Source: Parvularcula dongshanensis (GTDB lineage: Bacteria > Pseudomonadota > Alphaproteobacteria > Caulobacterales > Parvularculaceae). Taken from it: 64,000 nt of DNA. Position numbers and translations under genes: made by a program. Positions 18,080-26,843 of the stretch are shown here, piece after piece (within the stretch, counting starts at the first letter, position 1; the number at the start of each line of letters is the position of its first letter). The notes beneath the pieces are model-generated. The model was not told the DNA's origin. It saw nothing but the letters and a program-made list of their open reading frames with translations, and ran no database searches. The stretch covers positions 186,001 to 250,000 of the forward strand of contig NZ_JACHOB010000003.1 in assembly GCF_014199615.1 (NCBI RefSeq), written 5' to 3'.

Positions 18080-21043
18080 ATGGCCCACGACGGTTCGAAC
18101 CCCCGCGAGTTCGACGCGCGCGACGCGGTCGCGATGACCGACTTCCTCTCCGGCGGCAATGCCGGCTACCTCGCCGAGCAGCATGCGCGCTGGGCTTCGG
18201 ACCCGACGAGCGTCGACCCGGAACTGCGCGCCTGGTTCGAGGAGATGGGCGGCGACGGCGCCGCCGAGAACGCGGCCGGCCCGTCCTGGGCGCGGCGCGA
18301 CTGGCCGACGAGGCCCGGCGACGAGCTGACGGCGGCGCTGTCGGGCGACTGGTCGGGCGTCGAGGGCGCGTTCGAGAAGAAGGTCGAAGCGCGCACGCCG
18401 CAACTCGCCCCCGCCGACGTGCAGGCCGCGGTGCGCGACTCCGTCCGCGCCCTCATGCTCATCCGGGCCTACCGGATCCGCGGTCACCTGATCGCCGACC
18501 TCGACCCGCTGGAGATGCGGAAGGTCGACGTCCACCCCGAGCTCGACCCTGCGACCTACGGTTTCACCGAGAGCGATTGGGAGCGCGAGATCTTCCTCGA
18601 TCACGTGCTCGGCTTGGAGACGGCGAACCTCAAGACGATCATGGAGATCCTGCAGCGGACCTATTGCGGGACCTTCGCGATCGAGTTCATGCACATCTCC
18701 GACCCCGCGCAGAAGCTTTGGCTTCAGCAGCGGATCGAAGGCATGGACAAGGAGATCAAGTTCACCACCGAGGGCAAGCACGCCATCCTGCAGAAGCTGT
18801 TGGAGGCGGAAGGCTTCGAGAACTTCCTCCAGACCAAGTATCAAGGCACGAAGCGGTTCGGCCTCGACGGGGGCGAGTCGATGGTCCCCGCGCTCGAGCA
18901 GATCATCAAGCGCGGCGGCGCGCTCGGCGTCGAGGAGATCTCGATCGGGATGCCGCACAGGGGGCGGCTGAACGTCCTGGCGGCGGTGATGGGCAAGCCC
19001 TACCATCAGATCTTCCACGAGTTCCAAGGCGGCGCGGCGATCCCGTCCGACGTCGGCGGCTCGGGCGACGTGAAGTACCACCTCGGCGCCTCGTCGGACC
19101 GCGAGTTCGACGGCAACAAGGTCCACCTCAGCCTCGCCGCGAACCCGTCGCACCTCGAAGCCGTCGACCCCGTCGTCCTCGGCAAGTGCCGGGCGAAGCA
19201 GGATCTGAACCCGCCCAAGGACCCGCTTCCGGTCTCGCGCACCCACGTGCTGCCGCTTCTCCTGCACGGCGACGCCGCCTTCGCGGGCCAAGGCGTCATC
19301 GCGGAGTGCTTCGGCTTCACGGGGCTCAAGGGCTACCGCACCGGCGGGACGATCCACTTCATCGTCAACAACCAGATCGGCTTCACGACGAGCCCGCGCT
19401 TCGCGCGAAGCTCTCCTTACCCGTCCGACGTCGCCAAGATGGTCGAAGCGCCGATCCTGCACGTCAACGGCGACGACCCTGAAGCCGTAGTCTATGCGGC
19501 GAAGGTCGCGACCGAGTTCCGCATGGAGTTCGGCCACGACGTCGTCATCGACATGTGGTGCTACCGCAGATACGGCCACAACGAGGGCGACGAGCCGTCC
19601 TTCACGCAGCCGCTCATGTACAAGAAGATCCGCGCCCGCGAGTCGACGCGCGCGATCTACGCGCGGCGTCTGGTCGAGGAAGGCCTCGTCGGCGAAGCCG
19701 ACGTCCAGTCGCGCATGGACGAGTTCAAAGGCTTCCTGACGGCCGAGTTCGACGCGGGCGAAGCGTACGAGCCCAAGAAGGCCGACTGGCTCGACGCGCA
19801 GTGGAAGGGCTTCCGCCCGCCCGCCGACGACGACCGCAAGGGCGACACGGCCGTCCCGCTCGAACGGCTGAAGTCGGTCGGCGAGCGCCTGACCTACGTG
19901 CCCGAGAAGCTGACGATACACCGCACGCTCGACCGCATCCTGAAGGCGAAGGCGTCCGCGCTCGAAGCGGGCGAGGGCATCGATTGGGCGACCGGCGAGG
20001 CGCTCGCCTTCGGCACGCTTCTGGAGGAGGGCTATCGGGTCCGACTGTCCGGCCAGGACTCCGTCCGCGGCACGTTCAGCCAACGCCACGCCTCCTTCGT
20101 CGATCAGGAGACCGAGCGCCGTTGGACGCCGCTCCGCCACCTCTCCGACGGTCAGGCCGAGTTCGAAGTGATCGACTCGAACCTGTCGGAGTTCGCGGTG
20201 ATGGGCTTCGAGTACGGCTACTCGCTCGCCGACCCCTGCACGCTGACCTTGTGGGAAGCGCAGTTCGGCGACTTCGCCAACGGCGCGCAGGTCATCTTCG
20301 ACCAGTTCATCTCCTCGGCCGAGCGCAAGTGGCTGCGGATGTCGGGCCTCGTCCTCCTGCTGCCGCACGGCTATGAGGGCCAGGGGCCGGAGCACTCCTC
20401 CGCCCGCCTGGAGCGGTACCTTCAGGCTTGCGCGCAGGACAACATCCAAGTCGCCAACTGCACGACGCCCGCGAACTACTTCCACATCCTCCGCCGTCAG
20501 ATGAAGCGCGACTTCCGCAAGCCTCTCGTCCTGATGACGCCGAAGAGCCTCCTGCGCCACAAGCGGGCGGTCTCGACCTTCGACGAGATGGGTCCGGGCA
20601 GCTCGTTCCACCGCGTGTTGTGGGACGATGCGCAGTACCGGCCGGGCAGCACGGTCGAACTCGTCCCCGACAACGTCATGCGGCGGGTCGTCCTGTGTTC
20701 GGGCAAGGTCTACTACGACCTTCTCGAAGAGCGCGAAGCGCGGGGCATCAACGACGTCTACCTTCTCCGGGTCGAGCAGTTCTATCCGTATCCGGCGAAG
20801 TCGCTGGCCGCGGAGCTGCGCCGCTTCGGCGACGCGGAGATGGTCTGGTGCCAGGAAGAACCCAAGAACATGGGCGGCTGGACCTTCATGCAGCCGAACC
20901 TCGAATGGACGCTCGATCAGATCGGCGCCAAGCATACGCGTCCGCGCTATGCCGGCCGGCCGGCTTCGGCGTCGACCGCCACGGGACATGCGAAACAACA
21001 TAGAGAAGAGCTCGCCGCCTTCCTCGAAGACGCGCTGGGTTAG
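18080..21043 (+). CDS. sucA: 2-oxoglutarate dehydrogenase E1 component
   Basis: Thiamine-diphosphate enzyme that decarboxylates 2-oxoglutarate and passes the succinyl group to the E2 lipoyl arm. It has 987 residues, the expected length. Visible signatures include the N-terminal E2-binding helix region (LSGGNAGYLAEQHARW), EISIGMPHRGRLNVL, GGSGDVKYHLG, the ThDP-binding NPSHLEAVDPVV, and the transketolase-like C-terminal half (SGQDSVRGTFSQRHA, LLPHGYEGQGPEHSSARLER). Start ATG 18080. A GC hairpin (18014-18030, GGCGGG/CCCGCC) in the leader could modulate read-through from sucD. sucB follows after 9 bp. Confidence 0.98.
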   Translation: MAHDGSNPREFDARDAVAMTDFLSGGNAGYLAEQHARWASDPTSVDPELRAWFEEMGGDGAAENAAGPSWARRDWPTRPGDELTAALSGDWSGVEGAFEKKVEARTPQLAPADVQAAVRDSVRALMLIRAYRIRGHLIADLDPLEMRKVDVHPELDPATYGFTESDWEREIFLDHVLGLETANLKTIMEILQRTYCGTFAIEFMHISDPAQKLWLQQRIEGMDKEIKFTTEGKHAILQKLLEAEGFENFLQTKYQGTKRFGLDGGESMVPALEQIIKRGGALGVEEISIGMPHRGRLNVLAAVMGKPYHQIFHEFQGGAAIPSDVGGSGDVKYHLGASSDREFDGNKVHLSLAANPSHLEAVDPVVLGKCRAKQDLNPPKDPLPVSRTHVLPLLLHGDAAFAGQGVIAECFGFTGLKGYRTGGTIHFIVNNQIGFTTSPRFARSSPYPSDVAKMVEAPILHVNGDDPEAVVYAAKVATEFRMEFGHDVVIDMWCYRRYGHNEGDEPSFTQPLMYKKIRARESTRAIYARRLVEEGLVGEADVQSRMDEFKGFLTAEFDAGEAYEPKKADWLDAQWKGFRPPADDDRKGDTAVPLERLKSVGERLTYVPEKLTIHRTLDRILKAKASALEAGEGIDWATGEALAFGTLLEEGYRVRLSGQDSVRGTFSQRHASFVDQETERRWTPLRHLSDGQAEFEVIDSNLSEFAVMGFEYGYSLADPCTLTLWEAQFGDFANGAQVIFDQFISSAERKWLRMSGLVLLLPHGYEGQGPEHSSARLERYLQACAQDNIQVANCTTPANYFHILRRQMKRDFRKPLVLMTPKSLLRHKRAVSTFDEMGPGSSFHRVLWDDAQYRPGSTVELVPDNVMRRVVLCSGKVYYDLLEEREARGINDVYLLRVEQFYPYPAKSLAAELRRFGDAEMVWCQEEPKNMGGWTFMQPNLEWTLDQIGAKHTRPRYAGRPASASTATGHAKQHREELAAFLEDALG

Positions 21044-21052
21044 GAACGTAGA

Positions 21053-22609
21053 ATGACCGAGATCCGAGTACCCGCCGCCGGTGAAAGCGTGACCGAGGCC
21101 GATATCGGCCAGTGGCTCGTCAAGGTCGGCGACCGCGTCAAGGCCGACCAGCCGATCGTCAGCCTAGAGACCGACAAGGCCGCGATGGACGTGCCGGCCC
21201 CCGCCGACGGCGTCATCACCGCGATCAATGCGAAGGAAGGCGACACGGTCTCGGTCGGCGACGTCATCGCCGAGATGGAAGAGGGCGGCCAAGCCGCCGG
21301 CAAGGCGCCGACCGCGAAGGCTTCGAACGAGCCCGCATCGGGCGGCATCGAACGCGACCCGGCCCCCGCCGAGACCGAGGAGGAAGGCGCCAAGGCGGCC
21401 CTCGCCGCGGTGACCGACGATAGCGCCCAGGACGCGGTCGAGATCACCGCGCCCTCGTCGGGCGAGAGCGTGACCGAAGCCGACATCGGATCCTGGCTCG
21501 TCAAGGTCGGGCAGTTCGTGAAGCAGGACGATCCGGTCGTCAGCCTGGAGACGGACAAGGCGGCGGTCGACGTGCCGGCGCCGATCTCCGGCGTGCTGAC
21601 CGAGATCCGCGCCAATGAAGGCGACACGGTCGCCGTCGGCGACGTCCTCGGCCTCATCGTGCCCGGCGAAGCGGGCAAGGAAGCCGCGCCGAGCAGCGCC
21701 GCCGCCCCGAAGGCGGAAGCCAAACCCGCCGCCCAAGCGCCGGTCTCGCCCGCGCCTCGGCGCGTGATCGAGCAGAACGGCCTCGACGCCGGTTCGATCG
21801 CGGGCACCGGCAAGGGCGGCCGCATCACCAAGGGCGACGCCCTCGCCGCCGCCTCGCGTCCGGCACAGAGCGCCAAGCCGCAGGCGTCCGCCGCGCCCCG
21901 GCCCCTGGGCGAGCGCGAAGAGCGCGTGAAGATGTCCCGCCTTCGGCAGACGATCGCCCGTCGCCTCAAGGAGAGCCAGGACGTCGCAGCGCAGCTCACC
22001 ACCTTCAACGACGTCGACATGACGGCGGTGATGGAAGCGCGCTCTCAGTACAAGGAGCTCTTCGAGAAGAAGCACGGCGTCAAGCTCGGCTTCATGTCGT
22101 TCTTCGTGAAGGCCTGCGTTCAGGCGCTGCGCGAGGTGCCGGAGGTCAACGCCGAGATCGACGGCGCGGACATCATCTACAAGAACCACTACGACATCGG
22201 CATCGCGGTCGGCACGGAGAAGGGCCTCGTCGTCCCCGTGCTGAAGGACGCGGACATGAAGTCCCTCGCCCAGATCGAGAAGGACATCAACGATTTCGGC
22301 CGCAGGGCCCGTTCGGGCGACCTGAAGCTCGAGGAGATGCAGGGCGGGACGTTCACCATCACCAATGGCGGCGTCTACGGATCGCTGATGTCGACGCCGA
22401 TCCTCAACATGCCGCAGTCCGGCATCCTCGGCATGCACCGGATCGAGCAGCGTCCGGTCGCGGTGAAGGGCGAGATCAAGCTGCGCCCCATGATGTACCT
22501 GGCGCTGAGCTACGATCACCGCATCGTCGACGGCAAGGGCGCGGTCACCTTCCTCGTCCGCGTGAAAGAGAACCTCGAGGACCCGCAGCGCCTGCTGCTC
22601 GACCTCTGA
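21053..22609 (+). CDS. sucB: Dihydrolipoyl succinyltransferase (E2o) with two lipoyl domains
   Basis: Core of the 2-oxoglutarate dehydrogenase complex. At 518 residues it is about 110 longer than a typical SucB because it has two N-terminal lipoyl domains, with the modified Lys in [11 protein letters not shown] (about 42) and [11 protein letters not shown] (about 169). They are joined by an Ala/Pro/Glu-rich linker. A peripheral-subunit-binding domain follows ([20 protein letters not shown], about 236-255), then the acyltransferase core with the catalytic [12 protein letters not shown] (His about 489). Most alphaproteobacterial SucB proteins have a single lipoyl domain. No lpd gene follows; a hairpin and the convergent pqi operon come next. 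Confidence 0.97.
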   Translation: MTEIRVPAAGESVTEADIGQWLVKVGDRVKADQPIVSLETDKAAMDVPAPADGVITAINAKEGDTVSVGDVIAEMEEGGQAAGKAPTAKASNEPASGGIERDPAPAETEEEGAKAALAAVTDDSAQDAVEITAPSSGESVTEADIGSWLVKVGQFVKQDDPVVSLETDKAAVDVPAPISGVLTEIRANEGDTVAVGDVLGLIVPGEAGKEAAPSSAAAPKAEAKPAAQAPVSPAPRRVIEQNGLDAGSIAGTGKGGRITKGDALAAASRPAQSAKPQASAAPRPLGEREERVKMSRLRQTIARRLKESQDVAAQLTTFNDVDMTAVMEARSQYKELFEKKHGVKLGFMSFFVKACVQALREVPEVNAEIDGADIIYKNHYDIGIAVGTEKGLVVPVLKDADMKSLAQIEKDINDFGRRARSGDLKLEEMQGGTFTITNGGVYGSLMSTPILNMPQSGILGMHRIEQRPVAVKGEIKLRPMMYLALSYDHRIVDGKGAVTFLVRVKENLEDPQRLLLDL

Positions 22610-22622
22610 GTATCAAGACGGC

Positions 22623-22643
22623 GGCGGCCCCTGACGGGCCGCC
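22623..22643 (+). terminator. Hairpin downstream of sucB
   Basis: GGCGGCCC and GGGCCGCC form a perfect 8-bp stem with loop CTGAC, 13 bp after the sucB stop and 41 bp before the end of the convergent pqiC. No T-tract follows; it probably ends the sucDAB transcript, perhaps in both directions. Confidence 0.5.
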
Positions 22644-22684
22644 GACCGGAAGCGAGGAGGCGGTCCGCCGCGGGCGGGCGCCGT

Positions 22685-23284
22685 TCAGTCCGCGCCCGCC
22701 TCTTCGCGCTCTTCGATCCGGGCCCGTATGCGGTCCCCGAGCTCGCCGAGCAGTCCCGCCGAGGCTTCGAAGAAGCCGGCGTAGTCCGCGGCGGACTGCG
22801 TCGTCTCAAGCGTGAAGGGCTCGATCGCCAGCACGTCTTCGCTGCCGCCTTCCATCACGATGAACTGCCCCGCCAGGCGCGCCCTGTCCGCGCCCACGCG
22901 GAGGAAGTCGTCGAGCGTGACCCGGACGCGCACGTCGGGATCGAAGCGCCTCGGCCAGGGTTCGGAGAGCACGGTGAGGCCCTCGTCCCGCGCGAGCGAG
23001 GCGGTCAGCGTGCGGGTGATCGCGGTGCGCGGATCCTCCGCCCAGCGGGCGTGCTCGTCCAAGGTGACGGTGGTGCCGTCCGCCGTGCTGGCGACACGGT
23101 CCTCCGACAAGTAGCCGGGAAGCCCCACCCGTTCGAGCGCGACGCGGACGGGCTCGCTCTGCGGGGATGCCGTCACGCGCGTCGGCGAGGGCAGGAGGTA
23201 GCGCTCGGCGCTGATCCCGCCGCCCGCGCAGGCAGAAAGCGCGAGGACGGCGAGGGTGAGGGCGGGGAGGGTTCTTCTGGTCAT
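22685..23284 (-). CDS. pqiC: PqiC/YmbA-family outer-membrane lipoprotein
   Basis: Lipoprotein component of the PqiABC envelope lipid-transport bridge. The N-terminus MTRRTLPALTLAVLALSACAGG has a signal peptide with lipobox LSAC (lipidation at Cys 19). The remainder shows the ABC-type transport auxiliary lipoprotein pattern: RYLLPSP near the start, RVALERVGLPGYLSEDRV and a C-terminal helix. Length 199 residues is normal. Its start overlaps the pqiB stop, so it is the last gene of pqiA-pqiA-pqiB-pqiC. Confidence 0.85.
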   Translation of the reverse strand: MTRRTLPALTLAVLALSACAGGGISAERYLLPSPTRVTASPQSEPVRVALERVGLPGYLSEDRVASTADGTTVTLDEHARWAEDPRTAITRTLTASLARDEGLTVLSEPWPRRFDPDVRVRVTLDDFLRVGADRARLAGQFIVMEGGSEDVLAIEPFTLETTQSAADYAGFFEASAGLLGELGDRIRARIEEREEAGAD

Positions 23285-24882
23285 CAGTCGCGTCCTACGA
23301 TCAGGGCGTTCGGTTGCTCCTCGAGCGTCTGCGCCAGGGCACCGATGCGGCGCGCGGCCTCTCTGAACTCGCGCACCGCGTCGATGAGCTCGACCTGCAG
23401 TTCGGAGTTCGGCGAGACGCTGCCGGTCGCCGCTTCGAGCTGCTCGGCGGCCTGCGCGAAGGCCTGAAGCGCTTCGCTGAGGTCCGCCGGGACCTCGGCG
23501 ACGGCCGGCGATCCGAGAAGGGCGTCGATCTCGGCGAAGGCGGCCGCGGCGTTGGCGACGAGATCCTCGAGGGGGAGGTTCGCGACCTTCTGCAGGATGC
23601 TCTGCACGTCCGCCGCGATCGCCTCCGTCGAGGAGGGGACGGTCGGGAAGGAAGGATAGGGGCTCGCCGCGTAGTCGATGCTGGCGGTCGGCGCGTCCGG
23701 TTGGCTGACGAGGCGGACGGCGAGGGCGCCGGTCAAGAGGTTGCCCGTCGTCAGCTGAACCCGCGAGCCCTCCTCGACGAAGGTGTCGAACCGCGTGCGC
23801 AGCTCGTCCGGGCCGAGGCCTTCGAGGCCCAGGCGGCGCGGCTGGAACTGTAGGACGGCGTAGGTCCGGCTGTCCCCGGCGAGCCCGCCCGCGATGTCGA
23901 GATAGACGTCGACGACCGTGCCGATGCGGATGCCGAGATAGGTGATCGGGGCGCCGGTCTTGAGGCCCGCGACCGACTGATCGAACTCGGCGACGAAGCG
24001 GACGCCTTCCTCCTCCTCGCTCGCGAAGAGGCTCTCCTCGGCCTCGGGGCGGGAGGGGAAGAGCGTGAAGGTCTCGCCGTCCTGGGTGAGCGGGTCGCCG
24101 AGCGCGCCGCCGACCTCGCCGAACGAGACCGCGCCGCTGAGGATGTTGGTGAGGGTACCGACGTCGATCGACACGCCCGAGGTGCTGGCCGAGATGTTGA
24201 CGCCGATCGTGTTCCAGAACCGCGTCGAGGGCGTGACGTACGCGTTGTAGGGCGCTTCGACGAAGGCCTCGTAGCGCACCGCCTCGCCCTCGTCGGTGAG
24301 CTCGCGCGTCTCGATGCGACCGACCTCAAGCCCCCGGTAGAGGAGCGGCGAGCCGGGACGGACGGAGCCGGCGTCCTCGGCCGTCAGCACGATGCGCACG
24401 CCCGGCGTCCCGGCCGGCGTTCGCGGCGGCGTCACCGCGCCTTCGAAGCGGCGGGCGGAGCGGCGAGCCTCCTCCTCCCAATCGACGGCGATGTAGGCGC
24501 CCGACAGCAGGGTCTCGAGGCCGGACACGCCCGCCGAAGAGATCTGAGCGTTGACGACCCAGAACTGGGTCGTCTGGCCGAGGAAGGGTTCGAGTTCCGG
24601 GTCCAGGCGCGCGGAGACCACGACCGACGCCGCGTCCTCGGACAGTCGCACGTCTTCGACCTCGCCCACCGGCACGTCGTTGCGGCGGATCTCGGTGCCC
24701 GACTCGATGCCGGCGGCGCTGGGGAAGGTGATCTCGACCAGGGGCCCCCGGTCCTGCGCCGAGGACCAAATGACCCAAATGCAGATGATCACGGCCGCGA
24801 TCGGCGCGATCCAGACGAGCGAGATCGGGCGGCTGCGCGTCGGAGACACGCGGGGGTAGGGCGGGTGGATCTCGTCGGTCAA
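23284..24882 (-). CDS. pqiB: PqiB-type MCE (MlaD-domain) membrane protein
   Basis: Periplasm-spanning MCE protein thought to form a tube for phospholipid passage between membranes. After a short cytoplasmic start there is one membrane helix (about 18-38, ISLVWIAPIAAVIICIWVIW), then three MCE modules: PLVEITFPSAAGIESGTEIR, VRIVLTAEDAGSVRPGSPLLYRG and VRFVAEFDQSVAGLKTGAPI mark their starts (cut here to the leading segments). A helical C-terminus follows. Length 532 is typical of PqiB. The start is TTG at 24882 in a TTGA overlap with the upstream pqiA-like gene; no ATG is available near the expected N-terminus. Confidence 0.9.
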   Translation of the reverse strand: MTDEIHPPYPRVSPTRSRPISLVWIAPIAAVIICIWVIWSSAQDRGPLVEITFPSAAGIESGTEIRRNDVPVGEVEDVRLSEDAASVVVSARLDPELEPFLGQTTQFWVVNAQISSAGVSGLETLLSGAYIAVDWEEEARRSARRFEGAVTPPRTPAGTPGVRIVLTAEDAGSVRPGSPLLYRGLEVGRIETRELTDEGEAVRYEAFVEAPYNAYVTPSTRFWNTIGVNISASTSGVSIDVGTLTNILSGAVSFGEVGGALGDPLTQDGETFTLFPSRPEAEESLFASEEEEGVRFVAEFDQSVAGLKTGAPITYLGIRIGTVVDVYLDIAGGLAGDSRTYAVLQFQPRRLGLEGLGPDELRTRFDTFVEEGSRVQLTTGNLLTGALAVRLVSQPDAPTASIDYAASPYPSFPTVPSSTEAIAADVQSILQKVANLPLEDLVANAAAAFAEIDALLGSPAVAEVPADLSEALQAFAQAAEQLEAATGSVSPNSELQVELIDAVREFREAARRIGALAQTLEEQPNALIVGRD

Positions 24883-25502
24883 ACGGCACTTCCTTGAAGA
24901 GGCTCAGGGTCGAACTTGTCCCAAAAGACGCGCGGGTCCAGCGCGCCGGCGGACAGCATGGAGAAGATGACGGTCAGCGCGAAGGGCAGGACGCCGACGC
25001 CCGGCCGGACTTGGGCTACCGCGCCGAGCTGCACGAGGGCGACGAGCACGGCCACGACGAAGACGTCGATCATCGACCACCGGCCGACGAGCTCCACGAC
25101 GCGGTGAACGCGGTGCAGCCCCTCGGGGTGGCGCACCCGTGTCCGCGCGGCGGCGATGGCGAGCCAGCCGATCGCGCCGAACTTGGCGGTCGGGATGATG
25201 ATGCTCGCGACGAAGACGACGCCCGCGATGAAGTAGTCATGGTGCTCCAAGAGGACGAAGACGCCGCCGATGATGGTCTGCGGGTCGCCCCTGCCGAGCG
25301 TCACGGTCTCCATGATCGGCAGCAGGTTCGCGGGCACGTAGGCGATGAGCGCGACGAGCCAGAAGGCCCAGACGCGCTGGAGCTGGCGCGGTTGGCGCAG
25401 GACGATGCGGTCGTGGCAGACCGGGCAGCGCGGCTCGTCCGCCGGCACCACGGTGCGGCAGTAGCGGCAGAGCGCGAGGCCTTCTTCCGCGGCGCTCCTC
25501 AC
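24879..25502 (-). CDS. pqiA: PqiA-type membrane protein, second half-length unit
   Basis: Inner-membrane partner of PqiB. The 207-residue product begins with a zinc-ribbon-like segment (CRYCRTVV and CPVCHDRI) and then has four hydrophobic helices, with the family signature PANLLPIMET (first helix) and SMIDVFVVAVLVALVQL. E. coli PqiA is one chain with two such halves; here each half is a separate gene. Start is GTG at 25502 in a GTGA overlap with the preceding gene. No ATG lies nearby, so overlap and conserved N-terminus set the start. Confidence 0.85.
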   Translation of the reverse strand: MRSAAEEGLALCRYCRTVVPADEPRCPVCHDRIVLRQPRQLQRVWAFWLVALIAYVPANLLPIMETVTLGRGDPQTIIGGVFVLLEHHDYFIAGVVFVASIIIPTAKFGAIGWLAIAAARTRVRHPEGLHRVHRVVELVGRWSMIDVFVVAVLVALVQLGAVAQVRPGVGVLPFALTVIFSMLSAGALDPRVFWDKFDPEPLQGSAV

Positions 25503-26146
25503 CGGGCCCGCACCGCCGCCCAGATCGTGTCCTCGCAGAGGTAGACCGTGGCCATGGCCAGAAGGACGACCGTCGCGAGGAGGCCGAGGAAGGCGGGGCC
25601 GAAGCTCAAGTGAGCGAGGCCCGCCACCTTCACGAGCGACACGGCCGTTCCGACGAGGAAGATCTCGGCCATGGCCCACGGCGCGAGGCGCCGAACGACC
25701 TTCAACTCGGCGGCGGCGTAGCGCGGCGCGGGGCGGCCCAGGCGGATCGGTACCGTGACCATGAGCAGCGAGACGATCATCCAAAGCGGAAAGGCGAGGG
25801 TGAAGACGCCGAGGACGACGGCGAGGAGGCCCAACCGCCCCTCGGCGAGCGCGACGACCGCGTCGATCACGGAGATCTGGTTCGCGAGGCCCGCCTCCGA
25901 GACGCCCACGAAGGGGAACGTCACCGCGACGAGGTAGGCGAGGAGCGCAGCGGCGGCGGCGGGGACCACCCGGTCGACCGAACGGTGCTTGCGCGCGAGG
26001 ATAACGGCGTGACAGCGCACGCAGTGAGCGACTTCGCCCTCGTCCAGCGCGGGCCGGCTATGCAGCGCATCGCAGGCCGGACAGGCCAGGAGGTCCAGGC
26101 GCTCGCGCCCGTCAGCGGTCACCATGCGGACCCCGCCCGCCTGCAC
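25499..26146 (-). CDS. pqiA: PqiA-type membrane protein, first half-length unit
   Basis: First gene of the pqi operon. It contains the zinc-ribbon-like pattern CPACDALH and CVRCHAVI, followed by four hydrophobic helices including AYLVAVTFPFVGVSEAG, LWMIVSLLMVTVPI and WAMAEIFLVGTAVSLVK. Together with the next gene it equals one full-length PqiA. Two starts are possible: GTG 26146 or ATG 26125. It lies 58 bp behind the DNA glycosylase gene on the same strand, so the pqi genes may be transcribed from further upstream (gshA). Confidence 0.85.
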   Translation of the reverse strand: MQAGGVRMVTADGRERLDLLACPACDALHSRPALDEGEVAHCVRCHAVILARKHRSVDRVVPAAAAALLAYLVAVTFPFVGVSEAGLANQISVIDAVVALAEGRLGLLAVVLGVFTLAFPLWMIVSLLMVTVPIRLGRPAPRYAAAELKVVRRLAPWAMAEIFLVGTAVSLVKVAGLAHLSFGPAFLGLLATVVLLAMATVYLCEDTIWAAVRAR

Positions 26147-26204
26147 GTTCGTCGCGCCATCCTTGCGACTTAGCCCGTAAGATCGAGGTTTCGAGTCCCG
26201 CCGG

Positions 26205-26843
26205 TCAGCCCGGCTTCCGGCCCTTCAGCACGGCGTAGTGAGTCCAAAGGACGTGCGCCGCGACGCCGCGCCACGGGGCGTAGCGGCGGTCGGCCTCCGC
26301 GTCGAAGTCGCGCTGCGCGGGCTTCGCCGCGAAGCCGCTGGCGGCGGCGTAGCTCGCGAGCAGCGCGACGTCGCTCTTCGGCCAGACATCGAGCCTGCCG
26401 TCGCAGAACAGAAGGTAGATGGCCGCCGTCCAGGGGCCGACGCCGGGGACGGCGACCAGGTGCCTGGCCGCGTCCTCGTCGGAGAGCGCGCCGAGCCCTT
26501 CGAGGTCGAGCGTACCCTCCGCGACCGCGTCGGCGGCGGCACGAAGGTAGCGGATCTTCGGCCTCGACAGGCCGCAGCCGCGCAAGGCGTCGTCCGAGGC
26601 GGCGAGGACGACGCTCGGCGTCGGCTCGCCCAGCTTCGCGTGGCAGCGGGCGAGGATCGCCCGAGCGCTCGGCACGGAGAGCTGCTGCTCGGTTATGATG
26701 CGGAAGAGGCCCGGATAGCCCGGCGTCCGGCGCCGGACGACCGGCGGCCCCGCCCGGTCCAGCGCGCGAGCGAGGACGGGGTCCGCCTCGCGCAGGTAGG
26801 TCAGCGCCTCGTCGGGCGCCGTGACGTAGGACGTCTCGCTCAG
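26205..26843 (-). CDS. DNA-3-methyladenine glycosylase II (AlkA-like), probable CTG start
   Basis: Base-excision repair glycosylase removing alkylated purines. The helix-hairpin-helix is VPGVGPWTAAIYLLF, followed by the catalytic Asp in WPKSDVAL; ITEQQLS before it is the usual IIxQQLS helix. In this frame the first ATG/GTG/TTG is GTG 26675, which would delete the first 56 residues including FRIITEQQLS. The frame is open further up to the gshA stop, where CTG (26843-26841) makes a CTGA overlap with the gshA TGA. Starting there gives 212 residues and a family-like N-terminus (DEALTYLREADPVLARALDR). I therefore call a CTG start; a sequencing error or another rare codon is the alternative. Confidence 0.85.
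   Translation of the reverse strand: MSETSYVTAPDEALTYLREADPVLARALDRAGPPVVRRRTPGYPGLFRIITEQQLSVPSARAILARCHAKLGEPTPSVVLAASDDALRGCGLSRPKIRYLRAAADAVAEGTLDLEGLGALSDEDAARHLVAVPGVGPWTAAIYLLFCDGRLDVWPKSDVALLASYAAASGFAAKPAQRDFDAEADRRYAPWRGVAAHVLWTHYAVLKGRKPG

Noticed and set aside
18038-21001. A 987-codon minus-strand frame opposite sucA
   Set aside because: It mirrors the conserved sucA frame exactly and has the repetitive Arg/Leu/Asp composition of antisense high-GC frames.
26185-26210. A tRNA T-arm-like stretch (GGTTTCGAGTCCC) between pqiA and the glycosylase
   Set aside because: The flanks do not pair into a T-stem, and no acceptor, D or anticodon arm is present.
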